A DNA stretch of 31,248 bases, from contig CAAGJI010000026.1 of NCBI GenBank assembly GCA_900770195.1, forward strand, positions 1 to 31,248, given 5' to 3'. Position numbers and translations under genes: made by a program. This document shows, piece by piece, positions 13,774-20,318 of the stretch. The notes beneath the pieces were generated by a model that was not told where the DNA came from, did no database searches, and was given only the letters and a program-made list of their open reading frames with translations. Positions within the stretch are counted from its first letter, which is position 1; each line of letters starts with the position of its first letter. Source of the stretch: Oscillospiraceae bacterium. GTDB lineage: Bacteria > Bacillota > Clostridia > Oscillospirales > Ruminococcaceae.

Positions 13774-15011
13774 AATATGATGTTGTTATTATAGGCGGCG
13801 GTGCGGCAGGAATGATGTCGGCTGTGCGGTGTGCCTCGGGCGGTCTGAAAACGGCTGTTATAGAAAAAAATAAAATATTCGGAAGAAAACTTCGCATAAC
13901 AGGCAAGGGCAGATGCAATGTTACAAATGCCTGCGACAATGAAACGCTTCTTTCAAATATAATTTCAGGCAAAAAATTTCTGATGAGTTCTTTTTCAAGG
14001 TTTTCACCCTGGGATACTATGGACTTTTTTGAAGAAATGGGTGTTCCGCTTAAAACTGAAAGAGGAAACAGAGTTTTTCCTGTTTCTGATGATGCAGATG
14101 ATATTGCTGATGTTCTTTTTCAGAAAATGAAAAGCCTTGGCGTTGAACTTATTCACTTAAAATGCACAGGGATAATCGTTTCTGATGGAAAGGCTATCGG
14201 AGTTGAAACTGAAAGCGGAAAGTTCTTTGCTGATAATATCATATGTGCTACAGGCGGTGTGTCGTATCCTAAGACGGGTTCGACAGGTGATGGATTTACT
14301 TTTGCGAAAAAGCTTGGACACAGCGTAACGCCTCTCAGACCGTGTCTGAGTGCATTGGAAACGAAAGAACGGAAACAGTGTGCCGATATGATGGGTGTTT
14401 CACTTAAAAATGTTACATTGAAACTTTACAGGGGTAACAAATGCCTTTATGAAGAACTTGGCGAAATGCTTTTTTCTCATTTTGGAATAACAGGTCCTCT
14501 TGTTTTGAGTGCAAGCTGTTACATAGATGACCCGAAAAATGATGACTATTATGTTAAAATAGATTTGAAACCTGCACTTTCAGAAGAAAAACTTGATGCA
14601 AGAATTTTAAGGGAATTTGCAGTCAGTCCGAACAGGATTATTTCAAATATTATGCATTCGCTTCTTCCGTCAAAAATGATTGATACAGTTCTTAAAATTT
14701 CAAAAATTGACGGCGATACACCTGCAAATTCTGTTACAAAAGTTCAGAGGGCAGCTTTGATTGACACAATGAAAAATATGACATTTCATATTTCTTCGTT
14801 CAGACCCGTTGATGAGGCAATTGTAACCGCAGGCGGTATTGAACTTAAAGAAATTACACCTAGAACTATGGAGTCAAAATTTGTGAAAAATCTTTATTTT
14901 ATTGGTGAGATGATTGATGCACACGGCTTCACGGGCGGATTTAATCTGCAAATAGCGTTTTCAACAGCGGTTGCTGCCGCTGACGGAATAAAACAAAAAT
15001 ACGGAGTATGA
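13770..15011 (+). CDS. NAD(P)/FAD-dependent oxidoreductase, BaiN/RdsA (HI0933-like) family
   Basis: A 413-residue flavoprotein. The Rossmann dinucleotide motif GGGAAG lies at residues 9-14. The family hallmark GKGRCNVTN follows at 45-53, and the C-terminal flavin contact GEMIDAHGFTGGFNLQIAFSTA ends with the typical glycine-rich loop. Relatives include BaiN, assigned to bile acid dehydroxylation in Clostridium scindens, but the family is widespread and the physiological substrate is mostly unknown, so no substrate is assigned. Its position before cmk and plsC is common in Clostridia. It overlaps the DUF3006 gene by four bases. Confidence 0.85.
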   Translation: MKYDVVIIGGGAAGMMSAVRCASGGLKTAVIEKNKIFGRKLRITGKGRCNVTNACDNETLLSNIISGKKFLMSSFSRFSPWDTMDFFEEMGVPLKTERGNRVFPVSDDADDIADVLFQKMKSLGVELIHLKCTGIIVSDGKAIGVETESGKFFADNIICATGGVSYPKTGSTGDGFTFAKKLGHSVTPLRPCLSALETKERKQCADMMGVSLKNVTLKLYRGNKCLYEELGEMLFSHFGITGPLVLSASCYIDDPKNDDYYVKIDLKPALSEEKLDARILREFAVSPNRIISNIMHSLLPSKMIDTVLKISKIDGDTPANSVTKVQRAALIDTMKNMTFHISSFRPVDEAIVTAGGIELKEITPRTMESKFVKNLYFIGEMIDAHGFTGGFNLQIAFSTAVAAADGIKQKYGV

Positions 15012-15018
15012 TTTTAAA

Positions 15019-15690
15019 ATGAAAAATATAAATATTGCAATTGACGGACCGGCAGGTGCCGGTAAAAGCAGCGTTGCAAAAGCTGTTGCCGCCGAACGTG
15101 GAATGATTTATGTTGATACAGGTGCTTTGTACAGAAGCATTGCACTTTACAAAATCAGGAATAATTTTTCAGATGAAAAACTTGTTGAAAACCTTGGAAA
15201 GATTGATGTTAAACTTGGTTATGAGGGTGCAACTCAGCACGTTTATCTGAATGGAGAGGACGTTTCCGACAAAATCAGAACAAATGATGTTTCAATGGCG
15301 GCTTCTGCTGTTTCGGCTATTCCTGAAGTAAGAAAATTTCTGCTTGAACTTCAGCATAAAATCGCTTCTGAAAATGATGTTATTATGGACGGAAGAGATA
15401 TTGGAACGGTTATTCTTCCGAATGCTGATGTGAAAATTTATCTTACAGCTTCTTCAAATGCAAGGGCAAAAAGAAGATGGCTTGAACTGAAAGAAAAGGA
15501 AAATTGTCCGTCACTTGAAGATATTGAAAAAGATATAATTTTGCGTGACTATAACGATATGCACAGGGAAACAGCACCTCTTAAACAGGCTGATGATGCT
15601 GTTTTGCTTGATACAAGCGACCTCGATTTTGTTCAGTCATGTGAAAGTGTTAAAAAAATTATTGATTCTAGAATAAACGGAGATAATTAA
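15019..15690 (+). CDS. cmk: Cytidylate kinase
   Basis: Phosphorylates CMP and dCMP with ATP in pyrimidine nucleotide supply. The P-loop GPAGAGKSS covers residues 10-18. The CMP-binding segments are recognisable: DTGALYRSIALY early on, and MDGRDIGTVILPNADVKIYLTA in the middle with the substrate-contacting Arg and Asp. RAKRRWLEL and RDYNDMHRETAPL are the usual lid and adenine-side segments. The 223 residues match the family. It lies seven bases after the flavoprotein gene and one base before plsC; GGAG at 15003-15006 is a rather distant ribosome binding site, so translation may be partly coupled. Confidence 0.95.
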   Translation: MKNINIAIDGPAGAGKSSVAKAVAAERGMIYVDTGALYRSIALYKIRNNFSDEKLVENLGKIDVKLGYEGATQHVYLNGEDVSDKIRTNDVSMAASAVSAIPEVRKFLLELQHKIASENDVIMDGRDIGTVILPNADVKIYLTASSNARAKRRWLELKEKENCPSLEDIEKDIILRDYNDMHRETAPLKQADDAVLLDTSDLDFVQSCESVKKIIDSRINGDN

Positions 15691-15691
15691 A

Positions 15692-16312
15692 TTGAAGTAT
15701 AATATTGGTTTCAATATCACATACGGACTTGTAAGTGTGGCATTTCATCTGTGGTTTAATATAAAAGTTGAGGGAAAGGAAAATATCCCTGCTGATGAGT
15801 CTTTTATTGTGGCATCAAATCACAGAACATACGCTGATCCGCCTCTTGTTAATGTGTGCATAAAAAGAAGATTTTGTTTTATTGCCAAAAAACCGCTTTT
15901 TAAAAATCCGCTTTTCGGCTGGCTTATATCGCATCTCGGAGCAGTTCCGTCAACAAGCGATGACCCGAATTATGATATAATTTCAATTGCGGCAGATGCA
16001 CTTGATAATCAGAAAAAATGTTTGTGCATTTTCCCTGAAGGAACACGTCACAAGGACGGCGTTGTCGGCAGAGGTCATTCGGGTGTTGTTGTTATGGCTG
16101 CAAAAACAGGCAAAAAAATACTCCCTGTGGGCATAACTTTTGGAAAAAAACTTCATTTCCGCAGTAAAATTGTTTTCAAAATAGGCACACCTGTTGATGT
16201 TAAGGATTACGGCTGCAATGCTGATTCTTCAACAAAGGAATTAAAAGCCCCGAGAGATGAGGTTATGCGTCAGATAAAGACAATGGCTGAAGATAAAAAA
16301 TGTCTTGAATAA
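15692..16312 (+). CDS. plsC: 1-acyl-sn-glycerol-3-phosphate acyltransferase
   Basis: Transfers the second acyl chain to lysophosphatidic acid to give phosphatidic acid, the phospholipid precursor, at the inner face of the membrane. Motif I is N43-H44-x4-D49 (SNHRTYADP), the catalytic pair. Motif III is FPEGTR at 114-119, and a ProV-type end (KKILPVGITFG) follows. At 206 residues it is short, as in many Firmicutes. It starts at TTG 15692, nine bases after GGAG, one base after the cmk stop codon. Other acyl acceptors cannot be excluded. Confidence 0.88.
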   Translation: MKYNIGFNITYGLVSVAFHLWFNIKVEGKENIPADESFIVASNHRTYADPPLVNVCIKRRFCFIAKKPLFKNPLFGWLISHLGAVPSTSDDPNYDIISIAADALDNQKKCLCIFPEGTRHKDGVVGRGHSGVVVMAAKTGKKILPVGITFGKKLHFRSKIVFKIGTPVDVKDYGCNADSSTKELKAPRDEVMRQIKTMAEDKKCLE

Positions 16313-16322
16313 GGGAAAATAT

Positions 16323-18284
16323 ATGGCAAAGATAACAGTTGCAGAATCCGCAGGGTTCTGTTTCGGAGTTGACAGGGCAGTTAAACTTGTTTATAAAACT
16401 CTTGAAAAAGAAGATAAGGTTTCAACACTTGGACCTATTATTCATAATACTGATGTTGTGAACGATATGGTTTCAAAGGGTGCTAAAATAATAAATTCTG
16501 TTGATGAAGTTGAAAATGATGAGGTCGTTATAATACGTTCTCACGGAGTCGGCAGAAAAGTTTTCGACAGCATAAAAGAAAAAGGAAACAAGATTGTTGA
16601 TGCAACTTGTCCATTTGTGTCGAGAATACATAAAATTGTTTCGGAGAAAACCGAAGAGGGCTATTTTATTTTGATAGCAGGTGATAAAAATCATCCCGAA
16701 GTGTCGGGAATCGTCGGATATTGTGAAAATAATTGCTTCATTTTCAAAGATGATGCGGAACTTTTTGACTTTTTGAAAAAAAATTTAAAAAATTTCCAAA
16801 AACCTATTGCAATTGTTGCTCAAACGACGTATAATATAATAATATGGGATAGATGTCTTAAACTCATTAACGAGATGCTGCCGCAGGCAGTTGTCTATGA
16901 TACGATATGCAGTGCAACCCAGAGAAGACAGGACGATGCTGAAAAACTGTCGCTTGAGTCGGACCTCATGATTGTCGTAGGCGGAAGACACAGTTCAAAC
17001 ACTGTGAAGCTTTATGACGTGTGCAGAAAGAATTGCCTGACATATCACATAGAACGTGCTGATGAGCTTAGATGTTTAAATCTATATAATGCCGACAAAA
17101 TCGGCATAACTGCCGGGGCTTCCACCCCAGCTCATATAATAAAGGAGGTAAAAAATACCATGACAGAAATTTTAAACAAGGAAAATTCAACTGAAGACAT
17201 TGATTTTGCTGAGGCACTTGAAAAGTCTTTCAAAAAAATACATAACGGGGAGAGAGTAAAAGGCTGCGTTGTTAAAGTAAACGATTCTGATGTTATCGTT
17301 GACGTAGGAACAAAGCACACAGGTTACGTTTCACTTAGTGAATTGACAAATGATCCGACAAAGAAACCTTCTGACATCGTTAAAGAAGGCGACGTTATTG
17401 ACCTCGTTGTTATTAAAATCAATGATCAGGATGGAATTGTTACACTTTCAAAGAAGAAAGTTGACGAAGCACTCGGCTTTGAAAAGATTATCAAGGCTAA
17501 GGACGACAAGGCAATTCTCGAAGGCAAGGTACAGCGTACAGTTAACGGCGGTATTATCGTAAGCTATGAAGGTGTAAGAGTATTTATTCCGGCTTCACTC
17601 ACAGGTCTTCCAAGAGGTGCAAAACTTGACACACTCGTAGGTCAGGACGTTAACTTTGAAATTATCGAAGTTACAGAAAGCAGACGCAGAGCCGTTGGTT
17701 CTATGAAGGCTATCGTTAAGGCTCAGCAGCAGGCTGCAAGAGAAAAGTTCTGGGCAGAAGCAGAAGTAGGCAAGGTATACAAGGGTGAAGTTAAGTCTAT
17801 CACAAATTATGGTGCTTTCGTTGACCTCGGCGGAATTGATGGTATGGTTCACATTTCTGAACTTTCATGGAAGAGAATCAATCACCCGTCAGAAGTTGTT
17901 AAAGTTGGCGACGTTATCGAAGTTTACATCAAGGAACTCGACAAGGAAAACAACAGAATTTCTCTCGGCTACAAGAAGGCTGAAGATAACCCTTGGGAAA
18001 AATTCAAGAACAGCTATGAAGTTGGCGATGTAATCGATGCAAAGATTGTTTCAATCACACCTTTTGGTGCATTTGCTCAGATTATTGACGGTGTTGACGG
18101 TCTTATCCATATTTCACAGCTTGCTGACAAGCACGTTCAGAATGTTAAGGATATTGTTTCAATCGGCGATGTTGTTAAGGTTAAGATTATCGATATTGAC
18201 ATTGAAAACAAGCGTATCAGCATTTCAATGAGAGCTCTTCTTGAAGATAATGATGCTGCTGATGATTCAGAAGATGCTGAATAA
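16323..18284 (+). CDS. ispH: Fused 4-hydroxy-3-methylbut-2-enyl diphosphate reductase and ribosomal protein S1
   Basis: A 653-residue two-part protein. Residues 1-279 are IspH (LytB), the last enzyme of the MEP pathway, making isopentenyl and dimethylallyl diphosphate. Its iron-sulfur ligands C13 (GFCFGVDRA), C96 (DATCPF) and C196 (TICSAT) are present, as are H124, E126 (NHPEVSG) and the Thr pair of VAQTT. Residues about 300-640 hold four S1 RNA-binding domains, the part related to ribosomal protein S1, with an acidic tail. The fusion is typical of Clostridia. The start is the ATG at 16323 with AAGGGA six bases upstream; a TTG at 16305 lies inside plsC. Codon choice shifts from AAA to AAG after about base 17160, as in gdhA, which hints that the S1 part is made at a higher level. 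Confidence 0.93.
   Translation: MAKITVAESAGFCFGVDRAVKLVYKTLEKEDKVSTLGPIIHNTDVVNDMVSKGAKIINSVDEVENDEVVIIRSHGVGRKVFDSIKEKGNKIVDATCPFVSRIHKIVSEKTEEGYFILIAGDKNHPEVSGIVGYCENNCFIFKDDAELFDFLKKNLKNFQKPIAIVAQTTYNIIIWDRCLKLINEMLPQAVVYDTICSATQRRQDDAEKLSLESDLMIVVGGRHSSNTVKLYDVCRKNCLTYHIERADELRCLNLYNADKIGITAGASTPAHIIKEVKNTMTEILNKENSTEDIDFAEALEKSFKKIHNGERVKGCVVKVNDSDVIVDVGTKHTGYVSLSELTNDPTKKPSDIVKEGDVIDLVVIKINDQDGIVTLSKKKVDEALGFEKIIKAKDDKAILEGKVQRTVNGGIIVSYEGVRVFIPASLTGLPRGAKLDTLVGQDVNFEIIEVTESRRRAVGSMKAIVKAQQQAAREKFWAEAEVGKVYKGEVKSITNYGAFVDLGGIDGMVHISELSWKRINHPSEVVKVGDVIEVYIKELDKENNRISLGYKKAEDNPWEKFKNSYEVGDVIDAKIVSITPFGAFAQIIDGVDGLIHISQLADKHVQNVKDIVSIGDVVKVKIIDIDIENKRISISMRALLEDNDAADDSEDAE
17141..17148 (+). 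promoter_or_regulatory. Internal ribosome binding site within the ispH-S1 gene
   Basis: AAAGGAGG lies inside the reading frame, 11 bases before an in-frame ATG at 17160 that begins MTEILNKEN. It falls exactly in the linker between the IspH and S1 parts. The coding constraint there (residues KEVKNT) does not demand these bases. Confidence 0.6.
17160..18284 (+). CDS. Possible free ribosomal protein S1-like product from an internal start
   Basis: Starting at the in-frame ATG at 17160, translation would give a 374-residue protein with four S1 domains: about residues 40-110 (GERVKGCVVKV), 120-190 (ILEGKVQRTVNGG), 205-275 (VGKVYKGEVKSITNYGAFVDL) and 290-360 (VGDVIDAKIVSITPFGAFAQI). The last two are the best matches to the consensus. 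A free S1-like protein would bind mRNA at the 30S subunit; many low-GC Gram-positives have shortened S1 proteins of this size. The evidence is the strong internal ribosome binding site, its place at the domain border and the change in codon choice. No separate promoter is visible, so it would come from the same mRNA. Confidence 0.5.
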   Translation: MTEILNKENSTEDIDFAEALEKSFKKIHNGERVKGCVVKVNDSDVIVDVGTKHTGYVSLSELTNDPTKKPSDIVKEGDVIDLVVIKINDQDGIVTLSKKKVDEALGFEKIIKAKDDKAILEGKVQRTVNGGIIVSYEGVRVFIPASLTGLPRGAKLDTLVGQDVNFEIIEVTESRRRAVGSMKAIVKAQQQAAREKFWAEAEVGKVYKGEVKSITNYGAFVDLGGIDGMVHISELSWKRINHPSEVVKVGDVIEVYIKELDKENNRISLGYKKAEDNPWEKFKNSYEVGDVIDAKIVSITPFGAFAQIIDGVDGLIHISQLADKHVQNVKDIVSIGDVVKVKIIDIDIENKRISISMRALLEDNDAADDSEDAE

Positions 18285-18306
18285 TTTTCTTTAATAAGAT
18301 TTCACA

Positions 18307-18336
18307 AAAGACTGTCCTGCGGGGCGGTCTTTTTTT
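18307..18336 (+). terminator. Intrinsic terminator of the tepA to ispH-S1 operon
   Basis: An 11-pair stem (18307-18317 with 18322-18332, two G-T pairs) with loop TGCG and a run of T residues. It starts 22 bases after the ispH-S1 stop codon. Confidence 0.88.
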
Positions 18337-18521
18337 GCGGATAATTTTTTTAATATGTTTTTGTTTTGCCAGAATACAATAAAAGTCATAATTTGTAATA
18401 ATTTACAACTAAAAGAGTAAAGAATTTTTGGTTAAAAACAATAAATCCACTTTCAGATATTAAGTGATATGGTTATTTTACTTAAAAATAAAAAAAATTT
18501 GAGAATAATAAAAAAATAAAC
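18337..18521. other. AT-rich intergenic stretch before gdhA
   Basis: Between the operon terminator and the gdhA promoter lie about 185 very AT-rich bases without a credible ORF. I see no strong hairpin. The only item noted is ATAAAAGTCAT at 18379-18389, which recurs before gltB. Confidence 0.5.
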
Positions 18522-18550
18522 TTGCAAAAAGCAAAAATATGTGGTATAAT
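18522..18550 (+). promoter_or_regulatory. Sigma-A promoter of gdhA
   Basis: TTGCAA (18522-18527), a 17-base spacer and TATAAT (18545-18550) with the extended -10 TGTGGTATAAT. The predicted leader is about 90 bases, ending in GGGAGG (18630-18635), eight bases before the ATG. Confidence 0.8.
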
Positions 18551-18643
18551 ACTTTATGTTGTTAAGCAATAACAGCAAAATTTTTCAGACTTTAATTTTT
18601 TAAAGCTTAATTTTTAAAATTACTACATCGGGAGGAAATACCA

Positions 18644-19990
18644 ATGGCATTAAAAAATGAATACTTACTCAGTGTTCTTGAAACTGTTAAGAAAAGAAAT
18701 CCTGGCGAACCTGAATTCATTCAGGCTGTAACAGAAGTTTTTGAATCACTTCAGGTTGTTGCAGAAAAAAGACCTGACCTCGTTGAAGCAGGCGTATTTG
18801 AAAGAATCGTTGAACCTGAAAGACAGATTATCTTCAGAGTTCCTTGGGTTGACGACAACGGCAAGGTACAGGTAAACAGAGGTTTCAGAATCCAGTTTAA
18901 CTCAGCTATCGGACCATACAAGGGCGGTATTCGTCTTCACCCTTCAGTTTATATCGGTATTATCAAGTTCCTTGGTTTTGAACAGATTCTTAAAAACTCA
19001 CTTACAACACTTCCTATGGGCGGTGCAAAGGGTGGTTCTGATTTTGACCCTAAGGGTAAGAGTGATGCAGAAGTTATGCGTTTCTGCCAGAGCTTTATGA
19101 CAGAACTTTGCAAGCACATCGGTCCTGACACTGACGTTCCTGCCGGTGATATTGGTACAGGTGCAAGAGAAGTTGGTTATATGTTCGGTCAGTACAAGAG
19201 AATCAGAAACGAATGGACAGGCGTTCTTACAGGTAAGGGTCTTACATACGGCGGTTCACTTACAAGAACAGAAGCAACAGGTTATGGTCTTTGCTACTTC
19301 ACAGATGAAATGCTTAAGGCTAACGGTATGTCATTTGAAGGCAAGACAGTTGTTATCTCAGGTGCAGGTAACGTTGCTATTTATGCTACAGAAAAGGCTA
19401 CACAGCTTGGTGCTAAAGTAGTCACACTTTCAGATTCAAACGGCTATATCTACGATAAGAACGGTATCGACCTTCCACTCGTTAAGCAGCTTAAAGAAGT
19501 TGAAAGAAAGAGAATCAAGGAATATGTTAACGTTCATCCTGATGCTGAATATCATGAAGGTTGCAGCGGTATCTGGTCAGTTCCTTGCGATATTGCTCTT
19601 CCATGTGCTACACAGAACGAAATCAACAGAGACAGTGCTGCTATGCTCGTTAAGAATGGTTGTAAGGTAGTTTCAGAAGGTGCTAATATGCCTTCAACTC
19701 CTGAAGCAATTGAAATTTATCTTGCTAACGGCGTTCTCTACGGACCAGCTAAGGCTGCTAACGCAGGCGGTGTTGCTACATCAGGTCTTGAAATGAGCCA
19801 GAACAGCGAAAGACTTTCATGGACATTTGAAGAAGTTGATGCTAAACTCAAGGGCATTATGAAGAATATCTTTGCTTCATGCGAAAGTGCTGCAAAGGAA
19901 TATGGCCTTGAAGGCAATTATATGGCCGGTGCTAACATTGCAGGCTTCCTCAAGGTTGCTGAAGCTATGAAGGCTCAGGGTTGTGTTTGA
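18644..19990 (+). CDS. gdhA: NADP-type glutamate dehydrogenase
   Basis: Hexameric cytoplasmic enzyme that aminates 2-oxoglutarate with ammonia to glutamate. The 448 residues equal the normal length of the bacterial NADP-preferring class. Substrate and catalytic residues are visible: K93 in GPYKGGIRLHP, K129 in PMGGAKGGSDFD, and D164 in DVPAGDIGTG. The Rossmann motif GAGNVA starts at 240, and the end has the usual NAGGVATSGLEMSQNS. Codon use is strongly biased (AAG, GGT, CTT), as expected for a very highly expressed gene. It has its own promoter and terminator and stands directly before the glutamate synthase genes, so ammonia assimilation is grouped here. One small oddity is HPSVYIGIIKFLGFEQ, where most relatives have HPSVNLG. 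Confidence 0.96.
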   Translation: MALKNEYLLSVLETVKKRNPGEPEFIQAVTEVFESLQVVAEKRPDLVEAGVFERIVEPERQIIFRVPWVDDNGKVQVNRGFRIQFNSAIGPYKGGIRLHPSVYIGIIKFLGFEQILKNSLTTLPMGGAKGGSDFDPKGKSDAEVMRFCQSFMTELCKHIGPDTDVPAGDIGTGAREVGYMFGQYKRIRNEWTGVLTGKGLTYGGSLTRTEATGYGLCYFTDEMLKANGMSFEGKTVVISGAGNVAIYATEKATQLGAKVVTLSDSNGYIYDKNGIDLPLVKQLKEVERKRIKEYVNVHPDAEYHEGCSGIWSVPCDIALPCATQNEINRDSAAMLVKNGCKVVSEGANMPSTPEAIEIYLANGVLYGPAKAANAGGVATSGLEMSQNSERLSWTFEEVDAKLKGIMKNIFASCESAAKEYGLEGNYMAGANIAGFLKVAEAMKAQGCV

Positions 19991-20025
19991 TTTTTGGTTT
20001 GAATTAATCTCTTTATATTTTATTT

Positions 20026-20053
20026 AAGCGGTTGGATTTTCCAGCCGCTTTTT
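20026..20053 (+). terminator. Intrinsic terminator after gdhA
   Basis: An 11-pair stem (20026-20036 with 20040-20050, one G-T pair), loop TTT, then a T run. It is 35 bases after the gdhA stop codon. Confidence 0.85.
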
Positions 20054-20165
20054 GTTATTTATTCTGATAAAAGTCATTTTATGTAAAAAACATAAGAAAC
20101 GGGGTGCGATTATCTTAAAAAAATTAGTTAAAACATTAAAAAAATAATTTTTTTAAGCAAAACAC

Positions 20166-20194
20166 TTGACATTCTAAAAGCAATGTGGTAAAAT
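20166..20194 (+). promoter_or_regulatory. Sigma-A promoter of gltBD
   Basis: TTGACA (20166-20171), a 17-base spacer ending in TGTGG, and TAAAAT (20189-20194). It opens with CACTTGACA like the promoters of RHH-clpB and tepA. The start site is expected near 20201, ahead of the leader hairpins. Confidence 0.8.
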
Positions 20195-20217
20195 GTATAA
20201 CAAAGTTAAATAAGAAG

Positions 20218-20280
20218 CAATGACGCTTCCGCATTGATGGAACAGGTTTGTTCTGTCTTTTCGGGAGCGTCTGTTTTTTT
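20218..20280 (+). promoter_or_regulatory. Attenuator-like leader of gltB
   Basis: Between the promoter and gltB a ten-pair stem (20222-20231 with 20262-20271) encloses a small hairpin (GAACA/TGTTC at 20240-20253) and is followed by seven T residues (20274-20280), the form of a terminator inside the leader. An alternative stem, CAATG 20218-20222 with CATTG 20232-20236, uses the left arm of the terminator and could not form at the same time. The pair resembles a terminator/antiterminator switch. No known riboswitch, T-box or ANTAR-type hexaloop pair is recognisable. Confidence 0.6.
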
Positions 20281-20318
20281 ATCAAAAAGATTCAAAATTT
20301 ATTTACAGGAGTCAAATC

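Noticed and set aside
16305..16322. TTG at 16305 as the ispH start
   Set aside because: It lies inside plsC without a site at good distance; ATG 16323 has AAGGGA upstream and gives the standard IspH N terminus.
20195..20280. gltB leader as an ANTAR target, T-box or glutamine riboswitch
   Set aside because: The hairpin loops lack the A1/G4 hexaloop pattern, there is no T-box consensus or specifier loop, and no glnA-type riboswitch core is recognisable.
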